Of a DNA stretch of 64,000 bases, positions 33,093-42,763 are shown in pieces. This DNA is from Halorhabdus utahensis DSM 12940 (lineage in GTDB: Archaea > Halobacteriota > Halobacteria > Halobacteriales > Haloarculaceae). A program made the translations under genes and the position numbers. The notes under the pieces were generated by a model. That model was given only the letters and a program-made list of their open reading frames with translations. It searched no databases and was not told where the DNA came from. The stretch's first letter is position 1; each line of letters starts with the position of its first letter. The stretch is taken from positions 930,001-994,000 of the forward strand of contig NC_013158.1 of NCBI RefSeq assembly GCF_000023945.1, read 5' to 3'.

Positions 33093-34292
33093 CTCGGTAG
33101 GAGGCTCAAACTCTCCGTTCGCGTTCAGCGTCCCGCTGTTCAAGCGCACGCCTACGGGTGCGCCTCCACCAGAACCAGTTTGGTTCCGGCGGAGATACCG
33201 CAAACCGATATTCTTCGCCGCATTGTAATCCGCGTGGTTTTCGTAGCCACACTTCAGACACTCGAACGATTCACTCTCACGATTATCCGGGTGCGTGAAC
33301 CCACACTCAGAGCAACGCCGCGACGTGTTCTCGGGATCAACTTGTTCAACCGTGATCCCGTACTCGGCGGCTTTGTACTCGACATATTCGTACAGGCGGT
33401 TAAACGCCCACTTGTGGCCCCACGACGCGCCAGTACGCTCGCGAATGTCAGTCAGGTCTTCAAACGCTATCACCGAACAGCCGTTCTCGCGGGCTTCAGC
33501 CACCAACTCGTTCGAGATACGGTGAAGCGTTATCTTGAACCGACCTTCTTCCTTGCGTCCGACAGCCTGCATATTCTCGTGTGCCCACCGCGTGCCGTGT
33601 TCCTGTAAGTCCCCACGCCGTTTCTCGTATTCCCGTTGCCAGTGGTCGAATTCGTCGCCCGTCCAGAACGTGCCCGTCGAGGCAACTGCGAGATTGTTCA
33701 CGCCGAGGTCTACCCCGAGAACTGTGCTGTTCTCGGTGGCATCCTGTTCCGGCGTGTCAGGCTCCACGTCCGTCTTGCAGTGGATGTGAAGCATCCAATT
33801 ACCGTTGCTGTAGTGCAGTTCTGCCCCCGTGGTTTCGTACTCGTCGGAGAAGAAATAGTCCGCGTGGGGCGTGTCTCGCTTTTCGTCAGGGAGCACGTAG
33901 TCGGCTTCGATGCGCCCGTCAACCGTTGCTAACGACACGTACTCGTCGTGGAAGGTGGCTGTTCGGTGGTCGTAGACGAGGTGCGGGCTGGTGAAGTGGG
34001 GCATCGACGCCTTCTTCCCCTGTTTCCACTTTTTGACCACGCTTTTACAGGCGTCAGCGGCCTTGTTCCGGGCGGCTTGGACGTGATTACTGTGTAACGC
34101 CGTCCCATCGCGCACGTCTTCGTAAGTGTCGTCGTGGAGCGTGGTCTTGCTCGTGGTAACGTATTCGCCCTCGAAAGCGTGGCGTGTGACGTAGTTAGCC
34201 GCCCACAGAAACTCGTCTACGGTGTCTTCGAGGAGTGCGGCGTCGTCACTGTCCACGTCGAGTTTGACCGGGACAGTCCGCCGCTTCTCCAT
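33063..34292 (-). CDS. tnpB: RNA-guided endonuclease TnpB
   Basis: A 409-residue IS605-type TnpB. The RuvC-like site looks intact: Asp in [15 protein letters not shown], Glu in [13 protein letters not shown] and Asp in [15 protein letters not shown] four-Cys zinc finger (CSECG and CLKCG) precedes the last motif. The N-terminal helical domain is typical. TnpB proteins use a guide RNA from the element end to cleave DNA. The last codons ([10 protein letters not shown]) lie in a hairpin. ATG at 34292 follows a TATA-like stretch. Confidence 0.93.
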   Translation of the reverse strand: MEKRRTVPVKLDVDSDDAALLEDTVDEFLWAANYVTRHAFEGEYVTTSKTTLHDDTYEDVRDGTALHSNHVQAARNKAADACKSVVKKWKQGKKASMPHFTSPHLVYDHRTATFHDEYVSLATVDGRIEADYVLPDEKRDTPHADYFFSDEYETTGAELHYSNGNWMLHIHCKTDVEPDTPEQDATENSTVLGVDLGVNNLAVASTGTFWTGDEFDHWQREYEKRRGDLQEHGTRWAHENMQAVGRKEEGRFKITLHRISNELVAEARENGCSVIAFEDLTDIRERTGASWGHKWAFNRLYEYVEYKAAEYGITVEQVDPENTSRRCSECGFTHPDNRESESFECLKCGYENHADYNAAKNIGLRYLRRNQTGSGGGAPVGVRLNSGTLNANGEFEPPTEVVRDGKAVS

Positions 34293-34462
34293 ACATCATA
34301 TGTATGCTTGATAGTTCAAAAGCGTTGGGGAGTCAGCCCTGTCGTCGTTAGTCGATTGTCGCACGGAGCGGACGCGCTTCCTCCCACCCGTGAACGGGTA
34401 GGTTTCCGCGCTGTATCCGCTATGAGATGGTTGTCGGGACTGAGAGCAGTCGAATCTGAGTT

Positions 34463-35383
34463 TCACTGATCGAACAGCGTCGCGAGACCCGTTTCGAGTG
34501 GGACAGAAGGTTCGTATCCGAGCCGTTCGCGCGCCGTCGTGATATCAGCACGACTCCGTTGGATGTCCCCCGGTCGCGGATCGCCGTGAACGATCGGCGA
34601 ATCAGTGCCGACCGTCGCCTGGATCGTTTCGGCGAGTGATCGGATCGACGTCTCCCCGCCAGTGCCAATATTGTAGGCTGTCCCGACGTGTTCAGTCGTC
34701 GCGGCCAGCAGGTTGGCTGTGACCACGTCGGAGACGTGAACGAAGTCTCGGGTCTGGGTGCCATCACCGTTGACGGTGATCGGTTCGCCAGCGCGGGCCT
34801 GCTCGCCGAAGATGCTGATCACACCACTGTAGTCACTCGCGGTCTGACGCGGCCCGTAGGCGTTGAAATAGCGGAGTGCGACGGTCTCCAGCCCGTAGAG
34901 GTCGTGATACGCCCGGAGGTACTGGTCGGCGGCACACTTATCGATCCCGTATGGGGATTGTGGATCCACTGGATCGGATTCGGTGATCGGGAGAGTGTCG
35001 GGGTCGCCGTAGATCGCCGCACTCGAGGCGAAGACGACACGCGCATCCACCCGTCGCGCCGCCTCAAGGAGTGTCAGCGTCCCGTCGAAGTTCACCTCGT
35101 GAGAGAACGCCGGCTCGTCGATCGATCGCTCGACACTGACGACGGCGGCTTTGTGGAAGATCAGGTCGACCCCATCGGAGACGTCGGCGACCACATCCGC
35201 ATCACGGACGTCGCCCTCGACGAAGGTCGCGCCGTCAGGGACGTTCTCCCGTTTCCCAGTGGAGAGGTTATCGAGGACGATCACGTCGTTGTGCTCGACA
35301 AGTGCGTCAGCGAGGTGGCTCCCGATGAATCCGGCACCGCCGGTGATCAGGACGGTCTGTCCGCTCACCCGAGGTTGGCTCAT
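34463..35383 (-). CDS. NAD-dependent nucleotide-sugar epimerase (GalE-like)
   Basis: A 306-residue extended SDR. The NAD loop is LITGGAGFIGSH, FHKAAVVSVERS and the active-site Ser (FASSAAIYGDP) plus YGIDK (Tyr-x3-Lys) follow, and RYFNAYGPRQ and GDGTQTRDFVHV are family signatures. It probably interconverts UDP-hexoses or UDP-GlcNAc/GalNAc for surface glycans, in keeping with glmS and the sugar transferase on the other side of the IS. Exact substrate is uncertain. Confidence 0.88.
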   Translation of the reverse strand: MSQPRVSGQTVLITGGAGFIGSHLADALVEHNDVIVLDNLSTGKRENVPDGATFVEGDVRDADVVADVSDGVDLIFHKAAVVSVERSIDEPAFSHEVNFDGTLTLLEAARRVDARVVFASSAAIYGDPDTLPITESDPVDPQSPYGIDKCAADQYLRAYHDLYGLETVALRYFNAYGPRQTASDYSGVISIFGEQARAGEPITVNGDGTQTRDFVHVSDVVTANLLAATTEHVGTAYNIGTGGETSIRSLAETIQATVGTDSPIVHGDPRPGDIQRSRADITTARERLGYEPSVPLETGLATLFDQ

Positions 35384-35424
35384 GACAATAGCAGCGAACC
35401 ACGACGTACAATAAGGTAGTGATA

Positions 35425-36090
35425 TCAGTCGACGTAGCCGAGCGCACGTTCGATCCGACCGAGCTCCGGCCCGGTCGTGTCCTGCCCGACCACATAGCCG
35501 TTCCCGTTGGCGACCAGCCCGGAACCGACGAGCGGGCCACCGTAGTTGATGGTTCCGACGTCCGTCGGCACGTCCAGCAGATCAGCCACCCGGTCGAGTT
35601 CGGTATCGGTCGCCTTGGGATGGCAGAGTGCACCCCGGTTGGTCGCAACGGCCGCCGCCCCAACCGTCTGGGTACCGCCAATGTCACCGCGTTCGACGGG
35701 GACATCCAGCGCATCTTTGACGGCCTGGACGGCGTCTCGTGAGAGATCAGGGTGGACGAACGCGCCGTTGTCGTTCGCGAGGACGACGTTCCCGGCGGCG
35801 TTGATCCGCCCCGGGAGTTCGACGACCGGGGCGTCGATCGACGCTTCGATCCGGTCGCGTTCCTGTTCGGTCACGCGACTCGTCACGAGCAGCCCGTTCT
35901 CGTTGCCGGCGGCGAGGGCACCCACGGTCCCGGCCCCGCCGATCGTCGTCTCGACGATCGGGACCGACAGCTCCGAACCGAAGGCGTCGATGACGTCCTC
36001 GTCGGCGTCGGGGCGGACCAGAATATACTCGTCAGTAGCGCGTGCATAGACACCGACGTACGCCGATCCGGCGAAGGCCGTGCGGAGCAA
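35425..36090 (-). CDS. eif6: Translation initiation factor 6 (aIF6)
   Basis: A 221-residue ribosome anti-association factor that binds the large subunit. The pentein repeats begin [19 protein letters not shown] and each repeat shows G-N/T-x-N-G patterns such as [23 protein letters not shown] and [11 protein letters not shown]. Its ATG is 2 bases after the L31e stop, completing an L39e-L31e-aIF6 operon that is common in archaea. Confidence 0.95.
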   Translation of the reverse strand: MLRTAFAGSAYVGVYARATDEYILVRPDADEDVIDAFGSELSVPIVETTIGGAGTVGALAAGNENGLLVTSRVTEQERDRIEASIDAPVVELPGRINAAGNVVLANDNGAFVHPDLSRDAVQAVKDALDVPVERGDIGGTQTVGAAAVATNRGALCHPKATDTELDRVADLLDVPTDVGTINYGGPLVGSGLVANGNGYVVGQDTTGPELGRIERALGYVD

Positions 36091-36092
36091 GT

Positions 36093-36371
36093 TTACTCGG
36101 CGGGTTCAGCTTCGACGACGCTCTCGCCCGCTTCCTCGAAGCGCGCAGCGCGAACCCGGATCGAACTCGGCGGGTTCGAGCGGCCGTCCGCCCAGATCTC
36201 CTCGTTGATCGACGGGTCGAGGCGGACGTCATCGCCAGCGACCGAGAAGTGCTGTGCGAGGTGCTCACGGACCAGCGACATGGCCCTGCCGGCCCGGTCG
36301 CCGCTCGGTACGGCCTGGACGTCGCGGAGCGGGACAGTGACGACCCGCTCTTCGAATTCTTCGGCGCTCAT
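36093..36371 (-). CDS. rpl31e: 50S ribosomal protein L31e
   Basis: A 92-residue protein starting [19 protein letters not shown], with [14 protein letters not shown] and [20 protein letters not shown] typical of L31e near the exit tunnel. The ATG at 36371 is chosen over a longer frame because it overlaps the L39e stop (ATGA) and matches the family. The C-terminus is acidic (EAEPAE), as in other haloarchaea. Confidence 0.95.
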   Translation of the reverse strand: MSAEEFEERVVTVPLRDVQAVPSGDRAGRAMSLVREHLAQHFSVAGDDVRLDPSINEEIWADGRSNPPSSIRVRAARFEEAGESVVEAEPAE

Positions 36372-36520
36372 TCGTCGGTATCGTTCCGTCGCCAGTGGCG
36401 TCGTTTCGGGTTGCGCTGTACGTCCTGATCGGTCTTCATCACGACCCACGCGGGGACGCGGCTGTTCTGGCGTTCGAGCTTCGCCAGACGCTGCTTCTTG
36501 CCCTTTGATTTCTTACCCAT
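36368..36520 (-). CDS. rpl39e: 50S ribosomal protein L39e
   Basis: A 50-residue highly basic protein reading [19 protein letters not shown] and ending [14 protein letters not shown], the universal archaeal/eukaryotic L39e. The conserved VPAWVVMKT segment is present. It is the first gene of the L39e-L31e-aIF6 operon and overlaps L31e by four bases. Confidence 0.96.
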   Translation of the reverse strand: MGKKSKGKKQRLAKLERQNSRVPAWVVMKTDQDVQRNPKRRHWRRNDTDE

Positions 36521-36569
36521 TGTACAGCCTCGTTCGCTGTCGTCGTTTATAGTTGTGTTCTTTCGGCCC

Positions 36570-37373
36570 TCAGATCAACGCGAGCGGAACCATGATCGCC
36601 ACCCCGACGACGACGCCGGCAGTCAGTTCCGGCCGTCCCCGGGAGGGCAGGTCCGCGCCCGTCTCCAAGGCCTCGGGAATGAACTCCGTCAGGACGAGGT
36701 AGATCATCGCCCCCGCAGCGAACCCAAAGCCGTAGGGCAGAAAGTCCCTGGCTACCCGGACGAACGCGAACGCGAGGACGGCCCCGATCGGCTGGGGGAG
36801 ACTCGAGAACACCGCCCACCAGACCATCCGCCACTCGCCGACGTCCATCGACCGTAGCGGGATGGCGATCGCCGTCCCCTCCGGGACGTTGTGGATCGAG
36901 ATGGCGATCGTCATGAAGACTGCCAGGATGGGGACCGTCACGCCGAAGAGTATCGGGCCTTCCGCGCCCTCCAGCCCCAGTTCGGCGAAGGAGACGCCGA
37001 CGGCCACGCCCTCGGGGAAGCTATGGACGGTCAGAATGCCGAGGATAAGCACGAGCTTCTTGTAATCGGCCTCCGCGTACTCCTGGGGGTCGATCTCCGC
37101 ACCGTCGAGGACGCGATGGGCGAGGACGACCAACACGACGCCCGCGGCCATCCCGATCGCGATCTCGATCGCCGTTCCCTCGGCGAGCCCCTCGAAGATC
37201 AGGCCAAAGAGCGACGCGGCCACCATGATCCCCGAGGCGAGGCCCCACAGCGCCACATACCACTGGTCGCTGATGTCCTCGACCAGGAAAAACGGCAGCG
37301 CGCCCAGTCCGGTCGCCAGCGCGGTGATGAATCCCGCGACGAACACCAGCGTCAGATTCGCCAGCAAACTCAT
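36570..37373 (-). CDS. ZIP-family metal transporter
   Basis: A 267-residue membrane protein with about eight helices. [10 protein letters not shown] and [14 protein letters not shown] are the ZIP metal-site motifs in helices IV and V (H-x-x-P-E-G twice). It probably imports zinc or another divalent metal. Two palindromes lie upstream of its ATG (37418-37435 and 37466-37480), consistent with metal-responsive control. Confidence 0.9.
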   Translation of the reverse strand: MSLLANLTLVFVAGFITALATGLGALPFFLVEDISDQWYVALWGLASGIMVAASLFGLIFEGLAEGTAIEIAIGMAAGVVLVVLAHRVLDGAEIDPQEYAEADYKKLVLILGILTVHSFPEGVAVGVSFAELGLEGAEGPILFGVTVPILAVFMTIAISIHNVPEGTAIAIPLRSMDVGEWRMVWWAVFSSLPQPIGAVLAFAFVRVARDFLPYGFGFAAGAMIYLVLTEFIPEALETGADLPSRGRPELTAGVVVGVAIMVPLALI

Positions 37374-37417
37374 TAGACGATGGTTGGGTCGGGACGCACT
37401 TAAGAATTATCAATATA

Positions 37418-37435
37418 CCAACCAATTTTGGTTGG
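37418..37435. promoter_or_regulatory. Palindrome CCAACCAA-TT-TTGGTTGG upstream of the ZIP gene
   Basis: Perfect 8-base arms about 45 bases before the ZIP ATG, immediately upstream of a TATA-like ATATTGATAATTC on the minus strand. The position suits a repressor or activator that overlaps the BRE/TATA. The cognate regulator is unknown. Confidence 0.55.
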
Positions 37436-37465
37436 CCTAAGTCGTTTGTCCGGCCTAAATCGCCA

Positions 37466-37480
37466 TCTAATCCGATTAGA
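37466..37480. promoter_or_regulatory. Palindrome TCTAATC-C-GATTAGA
   Basis: Perfect 7-base arms in the same intergenic region, about 95 bases before the ZIP ATG. Two GGCCTAA words (37434 and 37453) lie between the palindromes. It may be a second regulatory site. Confidence 0.4.
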
Positions 37481-37547
37481 GCCGATATTTATTGGAAGTC
37501 CCCTGTTCCAGAATACACCATATTTCTTATATTACACACCACAGGCG

Positions 37548-38105
37548 TCACAGTTCGAACGATTCGAGCGTCGAATATTCGGGGCCACCGTCGGTGAGGA
37601 CGCTCTCGGTCAGGCGGACCTCGGTAACGTCGAGGGTTCCGACGGTCGGATCTGCCTCGCGAAGGACGGTCTGGACCTGCTCCTTCCCGCCAGCGTGGTC
37701 CATCCGGGCGATGGTGACGTGGGGCGTGAACTCGTGGTCTTCCGGGTCAAAGCCCATCGCGACGGTTCGGTCCTCGATGGCTTCGTGGAGGGCTGTCATC
37801 GCCGGGCCGCCCTCGCGGACGCCGACCCAGACGACGGTGATGTACTCCTCGCTGGGGAACGCGCCGAGGCCACCAAATCGGGCCTCGAAGGGGGCGACGC
37901 CGCTCTCTTCGACTGCCGCGGTGAGTTCATCGGTGAGTTCGGGGAGGCGGTCCGGATCGGTGTCACCGAGGAACTTCAGCGTGACGTGGGCCCCCTCGGG
38001 ATCGACGAAGTTCAGGCCCGAAGCACCCTCGAAGCGATCCTGGACGGCCGCGAGCGCCTCGGCGAGGCCGTCAAGATCGATGCTGACGAACAGTCGCTTG
38101 CCCAT
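37548..38105 (-). CDS. thpR: RNA 2',3'-cyclic phosphodiesterase (ThpR/LigT-like)
   Basis: A 185-residue 2H phosphoesterase that opens 2',3'-cyclic phosphates. Both H-x-T motifs are present: HVTLKFLGDTD and HVTIARMDHAGG. GKRLFVSIDL is the usual N-terminus, so the ATG at 38105 is chosen; an ATG three codons earlier is also possible. It is divergent from the TPR gene. Confidence 0.9.
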   Translation of the reverse strand: MGKRLFVSIDLDGLAEALAAVQDRFEGASGLNFVDPEGAHVTLKFLGDTDPDRLPELTDELTAAVEESGVAPFEARFGGLGAFPSEEYITVVWVGVREGGPAMTALHEAIEDRTVAMGFDPEDHEFTPHVTIARMDHAGGKEQVQTVLREADPTVGTLDVTEVRLTESVLTDGGPEYSTLESFEL

Positions 38106-38158
38106 ACCAGCCATTGGTGACGCAGGCCTTAACCATTTGACTGCCGTAGACGGTCTAC

Positions 38159-38914
38159 ATGACTGAGGAACCCGAAGACCACGAGTTCTCGGAGGGGCAG
38201 GGCTTTTCAGAGCCCTACGAAGGGTTCGACCTCGAACCGCCGGAACTCAACGTCGACCCCGACAGCGTCGACCCGGTCGACTCCCGCGTCGTGAGCGACC
38301 TCCTCGACGAGCGATCGATCGGTGGGGACGAAGTCGACGCCGAGGAATTGCTCGACGTCGGCATCAGCTACACTCGGATCCAGCGCTTCGAGGAGGCGAC
38401 CGAGACCCTCGAACGCGCCGCCCGCTACGCCGAGGACGACTCGGTCGCACAGGAGGCCTGGGCGAACAAAGGAGCCGCCCACGCCGAGTTGGAGGAGTAC
38501 GACGCCGCGATGGGGGCCTACCGCGAGGCGATCGAGATCGATCCCGACTCCGAGCACGCCGCGACGGCCGAGACCAACCTCGCGTACGCGCTCTGGGAGT
38601 CCGGCCGCTCCGAGCAGGCGCTCGAACACGCCGAGCGCGCCGTCGAGATCGACCCCCGATTCCCGCAGGCGTGGTACAACCGCGGCTTCTTCCTGCTCGA
38701 ACGCGGCCTCGCAGAGGAAGCCATCGACGCCTTCGACAACGCCATCCGCCTCGGGTTCCGCAACGCGACCCTCCTGGAGGAGAAAGCCCGCGCCCACGAG
38801 GAGGTCGGCGAGGACGAACGCGCCGAGGAACTCGTCGAGGAGGCCGAAGAGCTCCGCCAGGAGACCGAAGAGGAGTTGATCGACGACGGCGCACAGACGG
38901 AACTCTACGAGTAA
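38159..38914 (+). CDS. Tetratricopeptide-repeat protein
   Basis: A 251-residue acidic protein with a disordered N-terminus (about 1-65) and four or so TPR motifs. Examples are AWANKGAAHAELEEYDAAMG, LAYALWESGRSEQALEHAER and AWYNRGFFLLERGLAEEAID. TPRs build protein-binding superhelices. The next gene (DUF424) follows after 1 base, so the two are coexpressed. The partner is not known. Confidence 0.88.
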   Translation: MTEEPEDHEFSEGQGFSEPYEGFDLEPPELNVDPDSVDPVDSRVVSDLLDERSIGGDEVDAEELLDVGISYTRIQRFEEATETLERAARYAEDDSVAQEAWANKGAAHAELEEYDAAMGAYREAIEIDPDSEHAATAETNLAYALWESGRSEQALEHAERAVEIDPRFPQAWYNRGFFLLERGLAEEAIDAFDNAIRLGFRNATLLEEKARAHEEVGEDERAEELVEEAEELRQETEEELIDDGAQTELYE

Positions 38915-38915
38915 G

Positions 38916-39248
38916 ATGACCGACGACGAGGGAACGGACGCGCCGGCGGATGCCAAACTCCTGCTCACCGAGCGCGAGACCGAGGAGGGACTGCTCGTCT
39001 CGGTGTGTGACGCGGACGTGCTGGGCGAGACGTTCGAAGATGGCGAGCTCTCGCTTTCGGTGACCGAGGAGTTCTACGGCGGGGATTCGGCGAGCACCGA
39101 GGCGGTCGCTGCGAGTCTGGCCCGGTGTGATACGGCGAATCTCGTCGGTGAGATGGCCGTCGAGATCGCCATCGATGAAGGGTTCGTCGACGAGGCGAAC
39201 GTCCTCGACATCGACGGGACCCGCCACGCACAGTTGCTGTGGATGTGA
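38916..39248 (+). CDS. DUF424 family protein
   Basis: A 110-residue small archaeal protein with the DUF424 features LLLTERETEEGLLVSVCDAD, VLGETFEDGELSLSVTEEFYG and NLVGEMAVEIAIDEGFVDE. The function is unknown, although related proteins have been linked to translation. It is coupled to the TPR gene. Confidence 0.87.
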   Translation: MTDDEGTDAPADAKLLLTERETEEGLLVSVCDADVLGETFEDGELSLSVTEEFYGGDSASTEAVAASLARCDTANLVGEMAVEIAIDEGFVDEANVLDIDGTRHAQLLWM

Positions 39249-39275
39249 TTGCTCGACAGCGGCGCGGGCTGTGAC

Positions 39276-40292
39276 TCACTCGACGAGCGGCTCGAGTTCC
39301 TCGGCGAGGTTGTGCCCGATCTCGACCATCCCGGCGTCGCCGGGGTGGAGGATATCGTCCATCAGCCCGGGCACAGAGAGGAGCTTCGAGCCGTCGATAA
39401 ACGAGAGGTTGTCGTGGGCCGATTCGGTGACGAGTGTCTCAAGCGTCTCCCGGTAGGCCGCCGCTCGTTCCGGGTCGTCGCCCGCAACGACATCGGCATG
39501 GTACGGGAACAGCGAGACGGCGACGATCGGCTTTTCGGGGTGTGCGCCGGCCACCGTATCGAGCAGCTGGTCGGCGCTCTCACGGAACTGCTCGACAGTG
39601 AATCCCCGATTCGACATGTTGACCGAGACGGCGATCGTGGCGAAGTCCCAGTCGTCTCGGCCGGCGATGTGGTCGGCGATTGCCGGTTCGCAGTACGCCG
39701 ACCCGGCCATGCCGAGGTTGATCGGATCGACGCCGAGCTGTCGAGCGGCGGTGGCGACGTACGCCAGGTGTGGATTCGAGAGCGCCCCCTCGGTGATGGA
39801 GGTGCCGTAAGCGAGATACCGGGTGTCGGGGAGTTCTGCGTCTCGGGGTGGACGAGCGTCACCGGCGACGTCGTGGAGCGCAACCCGTGACCACGCGTCG
39901 AAACGAAGGCGGCAGATTCGGGTGTCATACGCGGCGTCCTCGGCAGCCGCCGGATCGAGGTTCCGGACGCGGTCCGGGACGGAGAAGGTGTGCGTCGAAG
40001 GGTCCGGGCCGATCTCGAACGGTTCGGCCCCCTGGAACGGCCCCCAGAAGGGCTGGACGGTCGTCTCCCCCGCAGCCGAGAGCGTCACCTCGACAGTCGC
40101 GTCGTCGCCGTCGGGGACGAACCGAATCTCACTACCCGTCGGGCTCTGGACGCGGTCGCGGGCCATGACGTTGAGGTTCGCGGCCACGTCCCGCGGGACC
40201 CGATGGAGATGACCGCCGCCGTTGGTCCAGTCGGCCGGGGCGAGTTCGGCGACGTTGTGCAAGGACACGGACGGAAAGGCCTCGAGTTGCAT
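39276..40292 (-). CDS. SGNH/GDSL-family hydrolase with N-terminal beta-sandwich domain
   Basis: A 338-residue esterase-like protein. The N-terminal half (about 1-145) is beta-rich. The SGNH domain has LAYGTSITEGALS (catalytic Ser, block I), INLGMAGSAYCEP (block II Gly), AVSVNMSNRG (block III Asn) and DDILHPGDAGM (Asp-x-x-His). No signal peptide is evident. A carbohydrate esterase acting on acetylated sugars is plausible given the xylanase elsewhere, but that is inference. Confidence 0.85.
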   Translation of the reverse strand: MQLEAFPSVSLHNVAELAPADWTNGGGHLHRVPRDVAANLNVMARDRVQSPTGSEIRFVPDGDDATVEVTLSAAGETTVQPFWGPFQGAEPFEIGPDPSTHTFSVPDRVRNLDPAAAEDAAYDTRICRLRFDAWSRVALHDVAGDARPPRDAELPDTRYLAYGTSITEGALSNPHLAYVATAARQLGVDPINLGMAGSAYCEPAIADHIAGRDDWDFATIAVSVNMSNRGFTVEQFRESADQLLDTVAGAHPEKPIVAVSLFPYHADVVAGDDPERAAAYRETLETLVTESAHDNLSFIDGSKLLSVPGLMDDILHPGDAGMVEIGHNLAEELEPLVE

Positions 40293-40385
40293 GCGGACGC
40301 CCGGAAGATTCCGGCGACGGGCACAAATAGCTACGGTTGTCCCGTCATGGAATCCCGAGCGAGAAGATCGCGATCGAAGACGCCC

Positions 40386-41264
40386 TCAAACCGTCTCCAT
40401 CTCGCGTTCGAGTTCCTGGAGGCGATCGATTCGCTTCTCCGTCGAGGGGTGGGTCCGGAAGAGGTTGGCGATCATCCCCTTCGAGATCGGGACGATGAAG
40501 AAGGCGTTCATCTCCGACTGGCTTCGGAGGTCCTCCTTGGGAACGCGGTCCATCCGATTGTCGATCTTCGCCAGCGCGGAGGCCAGCGCCGAAGGTTGGC
40601 CGGAGATGATCGCGCCGCCTCGATCGGCCGCGTATTCCCGGTACCGCGAGAGGGCCCGGATCAAGATGTACGAGACGATCCAGACGACCAGCGAGACGGC
40701 GATCGCGACGAAGATACCGCCGCCACCGCCCCGGCGGTTGCGCCCGCCGCCGAACAGCCATCCCCACCGGACGATCATGAACGCGATCGTCGAGAGGAAG
40801 GAGGCGATCGTCATCACCACGACGTCGCGGTTCTTGATGTGGGCGAGTTCGTGGGCGATGACACCCTCGAGTTCGTCTTGCTCCAGGGTCTCCATGATTC
40901 CCGTCGTCACACAGACCGTCGAGTTCTTCTTCGAGCGCCCGGTCGCGAAGGCGTTCGGGACCGAGGAGTCGGCGACGGCGACGTCAGGCTTGGGGAGGTC
41001 GGCCTGCTGGGCCAGCCGGGAGACGCTCCGGTGGAGGTCGGGGTACTCGTTCTCGTCGACCCGTTTCGCGCCCATGCTCCGCAGGGCGAGTTTGTCGCTG
41101 AAGAACAGCTGACCGAACGAGAACAACCCCATCACGACGACGATACCCACGAGGCCGACGCCAGCGGACGCGAGGACGCCGACGAAGACGATGTAGAGGG
41201 CAAACAGCAGGAACATCGTCACGACCATGCGCCCGCGCAGCCCCCAGTCCGGTTGCCACTGCAT
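40386..41264 (-). CDS. htpX: Membrane zinc metalloprotease HtpX (M48)
   Basis: A 292-residue M48 protease with four hydrophobic segments and the zinc motif VIAHELAHIKNRDVV. NAFATGRSKKNSTVCVTTGI and a Gly/Arg loop (GGGRNRRGGGGG) are typical. HtpX degrades misfolded membrane proteins under stress. A degraded copy of its first codons and upstream region lies at 42764-42839. Confidence 0.93.
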   Translation of the reverse strand: MQWQPDWGLRGRMVVTMFLLFALYIVFVGVLASAGVGLVGIVVVMGLFSFGQLFFSDKLALRSMGAKRVDENEYPDLHRSVSRLAQQADLPKPDVAVADSSVPNAFATGRSKKNSTVCVTTGIMETLEQDELEGVIAHELAHIKNRDVVVMTIASFLSTIAFMIVRWGWLFGGGRNRRGGGGGIFVAIAVSLVVWIVSYILIRALSRYREYAADRGGAIISGQPSALASALAKIDNRMDRVPKEDLRSQSEMNAFFIVPISKGMIANLFRTHPSTEKRIDRLQELEREMETV

Positions 41265-41408
41265 ACGGGGGTCGTAGGCGGTCAGGGAAGAAAACCCCTC
41301 CGGGCACGGATACGGACCGGCCGACTGCCTCCACCGGAGCTATCACTCACCCCCAATATCAGGGGTACAGGTGGGAACACTCTTGGGGGAGACGCCGGAT
41401 TGGGCTGT

Positions 41409-42638
41409 ATGGTCGAAGGGTACGACGTGGTGATCGCGGGCGCCGGCCCGGCCGGGTGCCAGTGTGCACGTGACGTTGCGAGGCGGGGGTACGACGTGGT
41501 TGTCCTCGAAGCGGAATCGGCGGCCGAGTTCCCGCGCGGGAGCAACAAGTCCACGGGAGGGACGTTCCCGCCGATGCTTGCGAGTTTCGGCATCCCGGAC
41601 GACGTGGTGATGCAGTTCACCGATAGCGTGGTCATCGAGTCCCCAACGGAGTATTTCCGGGCGGACCAGGTCGGTGCGGTCCTCGAGTTCGGTGCGTTCA
41701 AGGAGTTCCTCGTCGCGGACGGACGCGAGGCAGGGGCCGAGTATCGCTTCGACGCACGGGTCAGCGAGCCCCTGCTGGACGGCGACGACGTCATCGGCGT
41801 CCGATACAACGGTTCCGAGGAGGTCCACGCCGACGTCGTGATTGACGCCACGGGACCGGCCGCGCCCCTCGCCACGGCGCTCGGGGTCTCCGACCTCGAG
41901 CGAACGCGGCAGGCGATCGGGATCGAGTACGAGCTAGAGGGCGTGACCCTCGACGCCGACGGGATGGCCGACCTCACTGACGCGATGATGCTCCGCCTCG
42001 ATCACGAGGTGGCCCCCGGCGGGTACGCGTGGGTCTTCCACACCGGCGACGATACCGCCAAGGTCGGCGTCTGTTACATCAACAACGAGGGCTATCAGCG
42101 CCACGCCACCGACGATCGAACCATCGACGGGTACCTCGACCACTGGTTGACGATCGACGACCGCTTCGCGAACGCGACGCGGATCGAGGGTCGACAGCAT
42201 CGCGGTTCGGCACACATCCAGTCGCCGGGACGGATGACGACGGCCGGGTTCATCGCGATCGGCGACACGGTGCCGTCGCTCGACCCGCTGTGGGGCGAGG
42301 GCATCCACAATTCGATGCAGTCCGGGCGGGCGGCAGCGGTCACCGTCGACCAGGCGTTGACACCATCGCAGCCGGACACGAGTGCCGAGGCCATGGCGTA
42401 CTACGAGTCGATCTGGCACCGGAAGATCGCGCCACGGATGGACTCGCGCCTCCGGATGACCGAGTTGCTCTACCTCGCGTCGAACGACCGATACGACCGG
42501 CTACTCGCCGAACTCCAACGTCTCGACGACGAGACGCTTTCGGCCGTCAACCAGGGGAGCTGGCGGGCCGTCGCTAAGCTGTTACACATCGAGGACGTCC
42601 CGCTGCTGGCGAAGTTCGTCAAAAAGCACGTCACGTAG
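41409..42638 (+). CDS. Geranylgeranyl reductase-family flavoprotein
   Basis: A 409-residue FAD enzyme. The dinucleotide motif is DVVIAGAGPAGCQCARDVARR, and FPRGSNKSTGG, IDATGPAAP and AIGDTVPSLDPLWGEGIH are family hallmarks. Relatives saturate archaeal lipid or isoprenoid double bonds (digeranylgeranylglycerophospholipid reductase). The ATG at 41409 matches family starts; the very long frame upstream is an antisense artefact. After its stop comes a fossil duplication. Confidence 0.85.
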   Translation: MVEGYDVVIAGAGPAGCQCARDVARRGYDVVVLEAESAAEFPRGSNKSTGGTFPPMLASFGIPDDVVMQFTDSVVIESPTEYFRADQVGAVLEFGAFKEFLVADGREAGAEYRFDARVSEPLLDGDDVIGVRYNGSEEVHADVVIDATGPAAPLATALGVSDLERTRQAIGIEYELEGVTLDADGMADLTDAMMLRLDHEVAPGGYAWVFHTGDDTAKVGVCYINNEGYQRHATDDRTIDGYLDHWLTIDDRFANATRIEGRQHRGSAHIQSPGRMTTAGFIAIGDTVPSLDPLWGEGIHNSMQSGRAAAVTVDQALTPSQPDTSAEAMAYYESIWHRKIAPRMDSRLRMTELLYLASNDRYDRLLAELQRLDDETLSAVNQGSWRAVAKLLHIEDVPLLAKFVKKHVT

Positions 42639-42682
42639 CGAGAACGCGCCGCTTTTAGACGCCTGTCCCCTGCGGAAACCCA

Positions 42683-42763
42683 ATGACGCGATCGGGTGCG
42701 TTCTGTCCGCGCTGTGGCGATCCAATCGAGTGCGGCCCTGGCAAACGGCCGGACCACTCGGCC
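42683..42763 (+). pseudogene. Fossil 5' fragment of nmd3
   Basis: The first codons here (MTRSGAFCPRCGD) and the bases upstream repeat the start of intact nmd3 at 44748. The first 39 bases differ at only one position. Similarity fades after about 80 bases and the frame soon stops. Confidence 0.75.

Noticed and set aside
41340-41408. Additional gene between htpX and the reductase gene
   Set aside because: The gap is short and holds only promoter-like sequence.
39990-42638. An 882-codon open frame on the plus strand
   Set aside because: Only its last 409 codons (from 41409) resemble a protein family; the rest is antisense to the SGNH hydrolase and htpX genes and is open because of high GC.
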